Below, piece by piece: positions 44,097-53,341 of a stretch of 64,000 nt of DNA. The notes below the pieces were generated by a model. That model saw only the letters and a program-made list of their open reading frames with translations, had not been told where the DNA came from and did no database searches. Position numbers and translations under genes: made by a program. The number at the start of each line of letters is the position of its first letter. Within the stretch, counting starts at the first letter, position 1. The stretch comes from Larkinella knui (GTDB taxonomy: Bacteria > Bacteroidota > Bacteroidia > Cytophagales > Spirosomataceae): the NCBI RefSeq assembly GCF_003858645.1, contig NZ_RQJP01000002.1, forward strand, positions 930,001 through 994,000, read 5' to 3'.

Positions 44097-45209
44097 TTAT
44101 TTCATCCACTCAAAATAAAAAGTACTGCCTTTTCCGGGTTCCGACTCCACCCAAACCCGGCCGCCCTGTTCTTCGACCAGCATTTTGAGAATGAACAGCC
44201 CGACGCCGGTGCTGCTGTCGGCCTGGGCAACGTTCGAGGTCGTCCGGAATAATTTAAAAATGGCTTCGTGTTCATCCGGCGAAATTCCCGGCCCATTGTC
44301 TTTTACGTAAAACTCCACCATACGACCGCGGTCGTGACAACCGATCTCAATGATTCCGACGGCTTTATCGTTGTATTTGATCGCATTACTGAGCAGATTC
44401 TGAAAGATTTGATGAAGTTTGATTTTCTTGGTTTTCAATACGGGCAATCGCCCCACAATCTCAATGGAAATATGGCGGGGCGGAAAAATCAGCAGGGCAA
44501 TCTGCTCGACCAGTTCATGGACGTCAACTTCCTCGACGGTTTGCTGCGCAACGTTTTTCCGCGAATATTCCAACAATGAATTGATCATATCGGACAAATG
44601 AAACGCGGCCGACTTCGAATGGCCGACATACTCCTGAATCTCTTCCCGTGGCACCACCTCTTCTTCGTTTTTCATCTCCAGCAAAGAAAGGGCAGCAATC
44701 ATGCCAACCAACGGCGACTTAAGATCGTGCGCCACGATGTAGACAAATTTTTCCAGTTGCTTATTTATTTTCTCGAGTTGAAGTGCCGTCTGCTTCAGTT
44801 CCTGCTGGTAATGATACAGTTGCTCAAAAACATTTACTTTCGCTTTGGTCACATTGACATCCAGCGGTTTTTGCAGATAATCGACGGCGCCCTCGTCAAA
44901 CCCCTTCAGAATGTATTGCTCCTCCTTGTTGATGGCCGTGACAAAAATGATCGAGATATCTTTGGTTTTCGGATTGGATTTCAAAATCCGGGCGACTTCG
45001 AAACCGTCCATTTCCGGCATCTGAACATCGAGCATAACCAGGCCAATCCGGTCGTTTTTCAGGGCATAGCGCAAAGCTTCGTTGCCGGAAGTAGCCTTGA
45101 TAAATTTCCGCTGGTCGCTGGCCAGCATTTCTTCAAGCACAAGCAAGTTCTCTTCGCGGTCGTCGACCAGCATAATGGTAATATCCGGAGAGTGGTTCGC
45201 TGTTACCAT
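44097..45209 (-). CDS. Receiver-histidine kinase hybrid (REC-HisKA-HATPase)
   Basis: A 370-residue cytoplasmic protein. The N-terminal receiver (about 10-125) has DDREEN, phospho-Asp in LVMLDVQMPEMDG and Lys in YLQKPLDV. A short coiled coil (about 128-155) joins it to the HisKA domain with FVYIVAHDLKSPLVGM, and the HATPase domain has FQNLLSNAIKYND, VKDNGPGIS and TGVGLFILK. There are no membrane segments. The receiver-first order suggests that it is controlled by an upstream kinase, plausibly the triple-receiver hybrid of the same operon. It follows cheB by 11 bases. Confidence 0.92.
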   Translation of the reverse strand: MVTANHSPDITIMLVDDREENLLVLEEMLASDQRKFIKATSGNEALRYALKNDRIGLVMLDVQMPEMDGFEVARILKSNPKTKDISIIFVTAINKEEQYILKGFDEGAVDYLQKPLDVNVTKAKVNVFEQLYHYQQELKQTALQLEKINKQLEKFVYIVAHDLKSPLVGMIAALSLLEMKNEEEVVPREEIQEYVGHSKSAAFHLSDMINSLLEYSRKNVAQQTVEEVDVHELVEQIALLIFPPRHISIEIVGRLPVLKTKKIKLHQIFQNLLSNAIKYNDKAVGIIEIGCHDRGRMVEFYVKDNGPGISPDEHEAIFKLFRTTSNVAQADSSTGVGLFILKMLVEEQGGRVWVESEPGKGSTFYFEWMK

Positions 45210-45220
45210 TCGTTTATGGG

Positions 45221-45790
45221 TTAATCGTTGAGTGTGTGTAAAAAGGATGCAATGGTTTCGGGTGTCAGAATAACCACGTCCCGGTTCCGGTCGATGGCGG
45301 CCTGCGGCATGGCCGGATATTCGGCGGTTGCCGGGTCCTGAACGATGGCCATACCGCCCTGACTGACGATAGCGAGCAGCCCGTCGGCCCCGTCGGGATT
45401 GGCTCCGCTCAGTAAAACCGCTACGGCTTTATCGGCATAGGCCTGCGCCACGCTTTCAAACGTGACATCGATCGACGGGCGGCTGTAATGAACCGGCTCG
45501 GAATAGTCCAGGCTGATGGTTTTATCTGCTTCAATCAACAGATGATAATTTTGCGGAGCAAGATAAACACGATTTCCCTCAATCACCTCTTTGTCGTCAG
45601 GCTCCGCAATCATAATCCCGCTTCGTTTGCCAGCCAAAATCGTATCCATGCTACTGGAAACGTTTTTCAGGCGGTGTAAAATAATGATTACGGTAAATTG
45701 AAAATTCGCCGGCAAAGCCTGCAACAACTCCGCCACGACCGGAATACTTCCCGCCGAGCCGCCAATTGCCACTACCTTGCATCCGGTCAT
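45221..45790 (-). CDS. cheB: CheB-type protein-glutamate methylesterase, catalytic domain only
   Basis: A 189-residue protein equal to the catalytic domain of CheB. The catalytic Ser is in AIGGSAGS (near 12), His in IIILHRLKN, and Asp in SGANPDGADGL, the usual triad. The N-terminal receiver of classical CheB (about 350 residues in all) is missing, so it cannot be switched on by CheA-like phosphotransfer itself. It lies between cheR and the receiver-kinase, with 4- and 11-base gaps. No chemoreceptor gene is nearby. Confidence 0.92.
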   Translation of the reverse strand: MTGCKVVAIGGSAGSIPVVAELLQALPANFQFTVIIILHRLKNVSSSMDTILAGKRSGIMIAEPDDKEVIEGNRVYLAPQNYHLLIEADKTISLDYSEPVHYSRPSIDVTFESVAQAYADKAVAVLLSGANPDGADGLLAIVSQGGMAIVQDPATAEYPAMPQAAIDRNRDVVILTPETIASFLHTLND

Positions 45791-45794
45791 CCGT

Positions 45795-46622
45795 TTAGGT
45801 TTTACTTCGGTAAATACGGGTGGTCGGGCTCACGACGTCAAATTGATGCCGGGCGTCCGAAAACAGCAACGATTCCTTCATGCCGAGTGCCAGATAGCCC
45901 AGCGGTGCCAGGCTGTTGCTGAACAGCGTCATGACCCGATTCTGTAAATTCCGGTTAAAATAGATCAGTACATTCCGGCAGCAAATCAGTTGGAACTCGT
46001 TGAAAACCTGATCGGTTGCCAGATTGTGCGTCGCAAATACGAGATTTTTCCGGTATTCCTTGTGAATAATGGCGTTCTCGTAACGAGCCGTGTAGTACGA
46101 CGAAAACGCATTCGATCCACCCGACTGGATATAATTGGACGTATAGTCTTTCATATGCTGCAACGGCACGATTCCCTGGCGCGCACGCTCCAGATTGGCC
46201 GGATTCAGGTCGGTGGCATACAGCCGCGTCCGGTTGAGCAAACCGGTTTCGTGCAACAGAATGGCCATCGAAAACACTTCTTCGCCCGTTGAACAGCCCG
46301 CATGCCAGATTTTGATGGTCGGGTAAGAGGCCAGCTTGGGTAATACCGTATTTCTCAGTTCTTTATAAAATGACGGATCGCGAAACATTTCCGTTACATT
46401 CACCGTCAATGATTCAATGAACCAGGCAAAAAACACCCTGTCGTTGGTCAGTTGGTATTTTAGTTCGTAGGCCGTCAGACAGCCCGATTTCTGCATGCAC
46501 CGAATCACCCGGCGCTGGAGCGAAGCCCGGGCATAATCGCCGAAATCGTAGCCATACTGCCGCCGAATCAGGTGAACGATTTCTTCCAGTTCTTCCAGTG
46601 AAATGTGACTGTGTACGGTCAT
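45795..46622 (-). CDS. cheR: CheR-type protein-glutamate methyltransferase
   Basis: A 275-residue SAM-dependent methyltransferase. The N-terminal helical domain (about 5-75) has the RRQYGYDFGDYARASLQRR element. The catalytic domain has WHAGCSTGEE as the SAM-binding loop, YATDLNPANLERA, and the RNVLIYF segment. The Met at 46622 is used because its ATG overlaps the TGA of the hybrid kinase (ATGA); six codons further upstream are also open. It would methylate glutamates on a coiled-coil partner. The target is not known here. Confidence 0.93.
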   Translation of the reverse strand: MTVHSHISLEELEEIVHLIRRQYGYDFGDYARASLQRRVIRCMQKSGCLTAYELKYQLTNDRVFFAWFIESLTVNVTEMFRDPSFYKELRNTVLPKLASYPTIKIWHAGCSTGEEVFSMAILLHETGLLNRTRLYATDLNPANLERARQGIVPLQHMKDYTSNYIQSGGSNAFSSYYTARYENAIIHKEYRKNLVFATHNLATDQVFNEFQLICCRNVLIYFNRNLQNRVMTLFSNSLAPLGYLALGMKESLLFSDARHQFDVVSPTTRIYRSKT

Positions 46623-49600
46623 GCTTTTACCGATAACCAAACCCGCATCAACGAAAATAAACGCCCGCTATCGATGGGTTTGGTGATGTAGTCCGACGCT
46701 CCGGCATCGATCGCTTTTTCACGATCACCGGGCATGGCCTTGGCTGTCAGGGCAATTACCGGCAAGTGGATCTGTTTCAGATCCGCCCGAATCCGCCGGG
46801 TCGCTTCATATCCGTCCATCTCGGGCATCATTATATCCATCAGAACAATGTCGGTATCCGGGTGTTGCTGCAACAGTTCCAGGGCTTCGCGGCCATCGAC
46901 CGCCGTCACCACGTTCATTTGCTGCTCTTCGAGTAAGGTGCTCAGTGCGAATACGTTCCGCATGTCGTCGTCGACCAGCAAGACCTTTTTCCCCTGCAAA
47001 CTCCGGTCGTCGATTTTGGTCAGCGGCCGGGGCAATTCTTTCTTTTCGACTTCCTGTACTTTGTATAAAAACAGTTCCAGCTCGTCCATCAGCCGGTCGA
47101 TGGCCTGTGACGACTCCCGGATGACGACATCGGATAGTTTTTTGAGTTCCCATTCGTCGGCCGGTTTCAAATCCTTGTCCATGTAAATAATTACCGGCAG
47201 CGATTCCGTCGGCATGGCTTCGCGCAGTTGTTTGAGTTCGCCGAGTCCCTTTTCCAGATCCCCGCCCATGTCGACAATCAGACAGTCGTACGAATTCTGT
47301 CCGAGTTTTTTCAGTGCTTCCGCCTTCGTGGCCACGTATTCACACTCCAGGTCAAAATGCCGCTGACCGATAAATTGCTTCAATGAATCGTTGTTGAGGT
47401 AATCGCCCGACAACACCAGCACCTTCTTGATCTGCGCCTGCAAATGGTCGCTGATTCGCCCGAACGCCTTCTCCAGATCATCTTTCTCGACCGGTTTCCG
47501 GATATACGCCAAGGCGCTCCCGATGCCCGACTTCGGCTCGTCGGCTGCCGACATCACGTGGACCGGAATGGCCTTCAAACTTTCGTCATTTTTCAACCAG
47601 TTGATCACACTCCAGCCGTCGACAACCGGTAACTGCATATCCAGAATGATGGCCGACGGTTTGTATTTCCGGGCGTAGTAGATCCCTTCATCGCCCTGCA
47701 GGGCCACAATGGTTTTGTAGTTTTTACTGCGGGCAAAATCCTGAACAACACTCGCAAAGATGGGGTCATCCTCCACGATGAGCATCACTTTGTCACCCTT
47801 TTGCAGCGCATCGCGGTCGTCTTTCAGCGTGTTTTGCTCAACAATTCCGGTCAAAGGCAGTACCGGGGCGCTGGCTTTTGGGGGTTCCGGCTCGGTCGCT
47901 TTGGGGGTTTCGGCGGTCGGCGCTTCCGTTAGCGGCAGATAAACGGTGAAGGTGCTTCCCTGCCCTTCCTGACTTTGAAGCCGCATTTCTCCGCCGAGCC
48001 GTTTCACCAGTTCCTTGCTAATGGACAGCCCCAGACCCGTACCGCCATACTTCCGGCTGGTCGACCCGTCGGCCTGTTGAAACGCTTCAAAAATAACCTG
48101 CTGCTTGTCCGGCGAAACCCCGATGCCCGTATCCTGAACAGCAATCGCCAGCCATTGTCCGGCCTTCACCAGCGGTTCGTTGGCAAAACCGTCCATCGGG
48201 CCGTGCACCCTGAACGACAGGGTGACGGTTCCGCCCTGTGGCGTAAATTTGAAGGCGTTGGACAGCAGGTTTTTAATGACCTGTTCGAGTCGGGGTTTCG
48301 CAATGAATAAAACCGGCGGTACCGATTCGTCCACTTCCGTAACCAGCTTAACGCCTTTCTGCTCGGCCACCACGCTGAACAATTGTTCCTGATCGTAGAC
48401 GATTCCGCTGACAGCTGCCTTTTCGGCCACCATGTCAATTTTACCGGCTTCAATTTTGGACAAGTCCAGAATATCATTGATCAGATTGAGCAGATCGGAG
48501 CCCGATTTATGAATCACATTGGCATATTCGACCTGCTTGCCGGTTAGGTTACCGGCCTTATTTTCCGACAGCATTTTGGCCAGAATCAGCACACTATTCA
48601 GCGGAGTTCGCAATTCGTGCGACATATTGGCCAGAAACTCCGATTTATACCGACCGGTTTCTTCCAGTTCCAAAGCTTTCCGGGCCAGGGTCTGGCGACC
48701 CACTTCGACGGCTTCATTTCGTTCCTCGAGTTCAGCATTGATCTGGCGCAGTTCTTCTTCCTGTACTTTCAGTTCTTCTTCCGACGCCTGCAGAATTTCC
48801 GATTGCCGCGTCAACTCCTCGTTCGACTGCCGGAGTTCTTCCTGCTGGTTTTCCAGAATTTCTTTCTGCTCCTGAACCCGTTCCAGCAGGCGGTTTACTT
48901 TTTTGCGGGCTTCGGCGGCATTCAGGGCAATGGCAATGTTGTTGGCAACGGCCTTCAACAGGGCGAGCTGGGTATGCGACAGCGCCTGAAAAGCAGCCAG
49001 TTCGATCACCCCTTTCAGTTCTTTTTTGTACCAAAGCGGCATACAAATCACTTGCCCCGGAACGGATTTGCCGCTGGCCGATTGAATCGCCCAGTAGTCG
49101 GCCGGAACGTGGTTGGTCACCACGACTTCGGAACCGGTGGCCGCCTGTCCAACCAGACCTTCTTCCAGCGCATAGAACTGAGGGGATTGGGCGGGCAAAG
49201 CCACCGACGCATTCAGTTCCAGACGTTCGTTTTCGTCGTCATAACAATAAAAACCGCCCGCCTGTACAGCCAGATAATGGGTCAGATTTCTCAATACTTC
49301 TTTCGCCAGCGAGTCGGATTCATTAACGCCCTGAATCGATTCGTTGATCACCGCCAAACCCGTTAGCATCCAGTTTTTTTCTTCACTGACCTGATTGAGC
49401 TGTTCGACTTCTTCCAGATTCTGCAGCAACTCCGTTTCCGCTTTCTGGCGCTTACGGATCTCAAAGGCAAACAGATACAGAAGAACAGCACCGAATAGCA
49501 GCAAAAATACCGCCCCCGCGCTAAAGACATAAATCGCCGTATTGACGGCACGATCGCTTTCTTTTTCCCGGTTCGCCAGCAGCAATTCCTCCATGCGGGC

Positions 49601-50074
49601 CATGTCTCCCAGCTTCTGCCGGGCCTCATCCATGCGGGCTTTCTCGCCGTCGGTAATCCGGACGATGTCGGCTCGTGTATACCGGGAAGCGTCATCACCC
49701 AGCTCTTTCCAATAGGTCAGCAAATCCCGGATCTGCCTTTCTATCTCAATGACCCGCTCGGTTTGTTCCGGATTATCCGTCACCAGTTTCCGGATGGTTT
49801 CGGCCGAAATTTCTACCCGGCCCAGGGCTTCAGTGTAGGGTTTGAGAAACCGCTTTTCATTGGTCGCCCGGAATCCCCGCCGACCCGTTTCCATATCGAT
49901 CAGATACTGCTCCGTTATGGCGATGCTTTTCAACACTTTATAGCTATGCCGCACCCACTGCGCTTCTTCAAGCTGGTTACGAATCGTGCGGAACGCAATC
50001 ACGCCCAGCACAACAAACAGAACAAGAGCAAATGCAAAGCCAATATACAACCGGTTGGTCGACGATAATTTCAT
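46619..50074 (-). CDS. Hybrid histidine kinase with CHASE3, GAF and three receiver domains
   Basis: A 1151-residue membrane protein. Two helices (about 8-27 and 182-205) bracket a CHASE3-like sensor with [16 protein letters not shown] domain (about 235-395) and a long Glu/Gln-rich coiled coil (about 395-480) follow. HisKA has [17 protein letters not shown], and HATPase has [16 protein letters not shown] and [12 protein letters not shown]. Three receivers come after: REC1 with [12 protein letters not shown], a diverged REC2 with [11 protein letters not shown], and REC3 with [20 protein letters not shown]. The Met at 50074 is chosen because eight earlier codons add nothing. It heads the operon with cheR, cheB and a receiver-kinase. 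Confidence 0.93.
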   Translation of the reverse strand: MKLSSTNRLYIGFAFALVLFVVLGVIAFRTIRNQLEEAQWVRHSYKVLKSIAITEQYLIDMETGRRGFRATNEKRFLKPYTEALGRVEISAETIRKLVTDNPEQTERVIEIERQIRDLLTYWKELGDDASRYTRADIVRITDGEKARMDEARQKLGDMARMEELLLANREKESDRAVNTAIYVFSAGAVFLLLFGAVLLYLFAFEIRKRQKAETELLQNLEEVEQLNQVSEEKNWMLTGLAVINESIQGVNESDSLAKEVLRNLTHYLAVQAGGFYCYDDENERLELNASVALPAQSPQFYALEEGLVGQAATGSEVVVTNHVPADYWAIQSASGKSVPGQVICMPLWYKKELKGVIELAAFQALSHTQLALLKAVANNIAIALNAAEARKKVNRLLERVQEQKEILENQQEELRQSNEELTRQSEILQASEEELKVQEEELRQINAELEERNEAVEVGRQTLARKALELEETGRYKSEFLANMSHELRTPLNSVLILAKMLSENKAGNLTGKQVEYANVIHKSGSDLLNLINDILDLSKIEAGKIDMVAEKAAVSGIVYDQEQLFSVVAEQKGVKLVTEVDESVPPVLFIAKPRLEQVIKNLLSNAFKFTPQGGTVTLSFRVHGPMDGFANEPLVKAGQWLAIAVQDTGIGVSPDKQQVIFEAFQQADGSTSRKYGGTGLGLSISKELVKRLGGEMRLQSQEGQGSTFTVYLPLTEAPTAETPKATEPEPPKASAPVLPLTGIVEQNTLKDDRDALQKGDKVMLIVEDDPIFASVVQDFARSKNYKTIVALQGDEGIYYARKYKPSAIILDMQLPVVDGWSVINWLKNDESLKAIPVHVMSAADEPKSGIGSALAYIRKPVEKDDLEKAFGRISDHLQAQIKKVLVLSGDYLNNDSLKQFIGQRHFDLECEYVATKAEALKKLGQNSYDCLIVDMGGDLEKGLGELKQLREAMPTESLPVIIYMDKDLKPADEWELKKLSDVVIRESSQAIDRLMDELELFLYKVQEVEKKELPRPLTKIDDRSLQGKKVLLVDDDMRNVFALSTLLEEQQMNVVTAVDGREALELLQQHPDTDIVLMDIMMPEMDGYEATRRIRADLKQIHLPVIALTAKAMPGDREKAIDAGASDYITKPIDSGRLFSLMRVWLSVKA

Positions 50075-50398
50075 GCGTTTGGAGCGTAGGGCTGACAAGC
50101 GATCGGTGCGGGACTTACAAAAGTCGGTTTCAAGAATGGTACGGGTACGGCAAACTTTTGGGGATTACTACCGACTAAATTGCCATCCCATTCGATTCGA
50201 ATATGATAATCCTATTAAATTGCACAGAAGGCAAAAATCGTACCGCTATTGTTACTAGATTTGCAAGGCAGCACATTTAAATAATTCGTTAAAACTACTA
50301 AGTAATTCCCTTTGTCAGACAAAGAATTACCGAAAAATTTTTGTACTGTTGTTTTCAAAATAGGCCCTGAGCTTTTGCTACTATTCTATATTTTGCCC
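50075..50398. promoter_or_regulatory. Divergent region between the hybrid kinase and the receiver-Hpt gene
   Basis: 324 bases with AT-rich sequence from about 50200 to 50390. The plus-strand open frame reaches back to 50312, but the domain starts at 50399. No clean TAnnTTTG was found; TATATTTTG at about 50387-50395 is near but too close to the start. Confidence 0.4.
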
Positions 50399-51148
50399 AT
50401 GAAACTTCCGAACGCCCAACAATTTGGAAAAGCTGACTTGAGTGTTCGGGTTTTGATTGTGGAAGACAATTTCATTAACCAGACATTTTTATCAACGCTT
50501 CTTCGCAAATATGGAATTCCCAGTATCGTAGTCAGCAATGGTCTGGAAGCCGTTAATTTCCTGAAAACGCAAACCGTCGATCTGGTATTAATGGACATTC
50601 AAATGCCGGTTATGGATGGGCTCACCGCTACGCAACAGATTCGGCAACAACTGGGCTTACAGATTCCGGTCGTGGCCGTTACTTCCAATCCCGAATTCGA
50701 CGCCCGGCCCCGCTGCCAGGAAGCCGGAATGGATGATTTTCTGGCTAAACCCATTCAGAAAAAACAGCTGGAAGGGATACTGGAGCGGTTTTTACTGCTC
50801 AAAGCAACCAAACCGCCCATTGTCGATCAATCGTATCTGCGGGAGATTACCGGAGATGACAATGAGTTGATCGGTGAACTGATCACTTTTTTTAAAAGCG
50901 AACTTCCGATTAACCGACAGGCGCTGTTCGAAGCCATTGAACATAATAAACGCGATCAGTTCGATCATCTGGCCCACCGTTTCCGCTCGTCGCTCAACTC
51001 CGTGGCCATGCTCGACATAGCCGCCGGGCTAAAAAAACTGGAGAAAAATCCGGCCCTGACGAATGAGGAGATCCACAACCAGCTGACGCTTCTGTTCAAC
51101 GAGATCGTCGCCGGCCTGCAAAGCCTGGAAGAATTCATCAAAAAGTAA
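50399..51148 (+). CDS. Receiver-Hpt phosphotransfer protein
   Basis: A 249-residue protein. The receiver domain (about 15-130) has VEDNFINQ, phospho-Asp in LVLMDIQMPVMDGLTATQQI and Lys in FLAKPIQKK. A C-terminal Hpt domain (about 150-249) carries the phospho-accepting His193 in AHRFRSS. An Hpt domain lets phosphate pass from a hybrid kinase receiver to another receiver. It is divergent from the triple-receiver hybrid kinase and could be its relay partner. There is no DNA-binding part. The Met at 50399 begins the conserved part. Confidence 0.88.
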   Translation: MKLPNAQQFGKADLSVRVLIVEDNFINQTFLSTLLRKYGIPSIVVSNGLEAVNFLKTQTVDLVLMDIQMPVMDGLTATQQIRQQLGLQIPVVAVTSNPEFDARPRCQEAGMDDFLAKPIQKKQLEGILERFLLLKATKPPIVDQSYLREITGDDNELIGELITFFKSELPINRQALFEAIEHNKRDQFDHLAHRFRSSLNSVAMLDIAAGLKKLEKNPALTNEEIHNQLTLLFNEIVAGLQSLEEFIKK

Positions 51149-51212
51149 CGGCTCTCGTTACCCGCGAACCCGGAAAAGTACCATGCCCGATTGGTGAGAA
51201 CGAACGCCGTCG

Positions 51213-51245
51213 TAAAAAAATAGGGCGTCATCCAATGACGCCCTA
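51213..51245 (-). terminator. Intrinsic terminator after the pseudouridine synthase gene
   Basis: A perfect 11-base stem (TAGGGCGTCAT / ATGACGCCCTA, loop CCA) with a run of seven A on the plus strand gives a U-tract on the minus strand. It lies 23 bases past the stop at 51268. Confidence 0.85.
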
Positions 51246-51267
51246 CCAAAGCATTTTGAAAGGCGGA

Positions 51268-53154
51268 TTACAGCAAAAACTTCAGCCGAATCACTTCCTT
51301 CTCGTCCAAATACCGCCATTTACCACGCGGTAATTCTTTCTTATTCAAGCCGGCATATACCGTCCGGTCCAGCTTGGTTACTACGTACCCAAAATGCTCG
51401 AAAATCCGGCGTACAATGCGATTGCGGCCGCTGTGGATTTCGATACCAACCACCTGCGCATCCGGCGTTACAATGCCCAAATCGTCGGGCTTGATGTAGC
51501 CATCTTCCAGCTCAAAACCATCCCGAATCGCTTCGAAATGTTCATTGGTCAATGGTTTGTCGAGTTCAACCTGGTATACTTTCTTGATTCCGTTCGACGG
51601 ATGGGTCAGTTTCTCCACCAGTTCACCGTCGTTCGTCAGCAGCAGCAAGCCCGTCGTGTTGCGGTCTAAGCGGCCAACCGGGTAAATCCGGTACGGCGTT
51701 GCGCCCGCCACCAGATCCATCACCGTGTTGCGATCTTCCGGATCTTCCGTCGTGGTGATATAATCTTTCGGCTTGTTCAATAACACATAGGTCATTTTCT
51801 CCGGATTCAAAACCCGGCTGCCGTACTTGATCACATCGGTGGGCTGTACTTTGTAGCCCATTTCGGTCACCACTTTGCCGTTCACGCTGACATCGCCTTT
51901 GGCAATCAACTCATCGGCATCCCGGCGCGAACAGATCCCGGCGTTGGCCACATACCGGTTGAGCCGGATCAAACCGGAGTCGGCATCCCGCGGCTTTTTA
52001 TCGGTGTTACGGGTATCGCCCTGATCACGACCCGGTCTTTCGTGACCCGGTCTTTTCGCCCGTTTGGCGCGTGGGTCCCGGCTTCCCAGCGCTTTTTCCT
52101 TTAGTTTATCAATGTCGTATTCCGGTGCCCGGGAACTACCCACCTGGCGGCTCCGGCTGTCCTCGATTTTCCGTTGCCGTGCGTCGTCGCTGTCGTCCCG
52201 GCGCGGGCGGTCGTAACGGGAGGGCTGATCATCCCGACGCGGCCGATCAAAATCCCGGCGGTCACGGTCGCCCGGGCGGTCATCCCGACGAAATTCTTTG
52301 TTCTCATCGCGTGGCCCCCGTGGCCCATCAAACTCCCGGCGCTCGCGATCAACCGGGCGGTCATCCCGCGTTGGGGCGTCATCCCGACGCGGACGGTCGA
52401 AGTCCCGGCGATCCCGGTCCGTTGCGCGATCATCCCGGCGCGGCCGATCAAACTCCCGACGTTCGCGGGGAGCTGCTCCCGATTCGGCATTGCGGTCGGC
52501 ACGAGGCTCTGCATCCCGGCTTCGTTCGGTCCGTTCGCCGTAGCTGCGCTCCGAACCAAACCGGTTTTCCCGGCGCTCAGGCCGGTCAGACCGCGGTTTT
52601 GAATCGTCGCTGCGAAAGGGCTTTTCACTACCAAACCGGCTGTTGCGGGTTTCCGACTGACCACCGGAGCGGCCATAGCGGGGTTTGTCATCGCGGGCAT
52701 CCGAACCGCCATAGCGGCTGCTGCGGTTGTCATCGCGACGGAAACCGCTGTTTTCATCACGCGGTCCCCGCGGCCGGTCAAAATCCCGCCGAGGTCCACC
52801 GCCTTCAAACCGGCCACCGCGCGGGCTGTCGCTGCGGGGTCGTTCATTCCGATCCGACGACGGACGGCGGTCGTCACTCCGTTCAAACCGCGGACGATCC
52901 GGGCGTGAGCCAAAATTTCCCGATCCGCCCGTGCGGGGCCGCTCCGATCGTTTATCGTCGAACCGGCGTTCGTCCGACGCCGGGCGCTCGCCACGCGCTT
53001 TGTCAAAACTGCGCTCTTTCCGCTCGTCCGACCGGTCCGGGGCGCTCTTGCGTTTGACGACGTTGCTGTAGAATTTAGGGGTTGTCTCTGTCTGACCGGG
53101 TCCTCCTGGCCTGCCTTCCCGGCGGCTCTGTGGTTCTTCTCTTCTCTTGCTCAT
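51268..53154 (-). CDS. rluB: RsuA/RluB-family pseudouridine synthase with a long Arg/Asp-rich disordered extension
   Basis: A 628-residue protein. Residues about 1-390 are low-complexity, dominated by Arg, Asp, Gly, Pro and Ser, with recurring units such as RRDFDRPRRDD. From about 393 an S4 RNA-binding domain follows (LIRLNRYVANAGICSRRDAD), then the synthase domain with the catalytic Asp in GRLDRNTTGLLLL (near 497) and the family end ELPRGKWRYLDEKEV. The core would modify 23S rRNA (RluB role) or a related site. Bacteroidota relatives often carry such extensions, of variable length; this one is longer than the enzyme itself. The Met at 53154 is preferred over one 28 codons upstream. Confidence 0.9.
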   Translation of the reverse strand: MSKRREEPQSRREGRPGGPGQTETTPKFYSNVVKRKSAPDRSDERKERSFDKARGERPASDERRFDDKRSERPRTGGSGNFGSRPDRPRFERSDDRRPSSDRNERPRSDSPRGGRFEGGGPRRDFDRPRGPRDENSGFRRDDNRSSRYGGSDARDDKPRYGRSGGQSETRNSRFGSEKPFRSDDSKPRSDRPERRENRFGSERSYGERTERSRDAEPRADRNAESGAAPRERREFDRPRRDDRATDRDRRDFDRPRRDDAPTRDDRPVDRERREFDGPRGPRDENKEFRRDDRPGDRDRRDFDRPRRDDQPSRYDRPRRDDSDDARQRKIEDSRSRQVGSSRAPEYDIDKLKEKALGSRDPRAKRAKRPGHERPGRDQGDTRNTDKKPRDADSGLIRLNRYVANAGICSRRDADELIAKGDVSVNGKVVTEMGYKVQPTDVIKYGSRVLNPEKMTYVLLNKPKDYITTTEDPEDRNTVMDLVAGATPYRIYPVGRLDRNTTGLLLLTNDGELVEKLTHPSNGIKKVYQVELDKPLTNEHFEAIRDGFELEDGYIKPDDLGIVTPDAQVVGIEIHSGRNRIVRRIFEHFGYVVTKLDRTVYAGLNKKELPRGKWRYLDEKEVIRLKFLL

Positions 53155-53341
53155 GAAAGTTGCAGTATCACTACTGTAGTTATTGTAGACGTATTGATTA
53201 TCAGCCAGTTCGGAAATGCGTTCTGAAATGGGCTGCAAAGTTAGCGTATTTTAATGTAACTTCTGTCTTTGTTCAAAAATGGAACACGATTTAGGTCGGA
53301 AACAATTCCGGCCATCACCCGAATTACGATTCCCCTAACCG

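Noticed and set aside
52071-53057. 328-codon plus-strand and 301-codon alternative minus-strand frames
   Set aside because: Both lie inside the low-complexity extension of the pseudouridine synthase. The repetitive codons leave every phase open, so neither is evidence for a gene.
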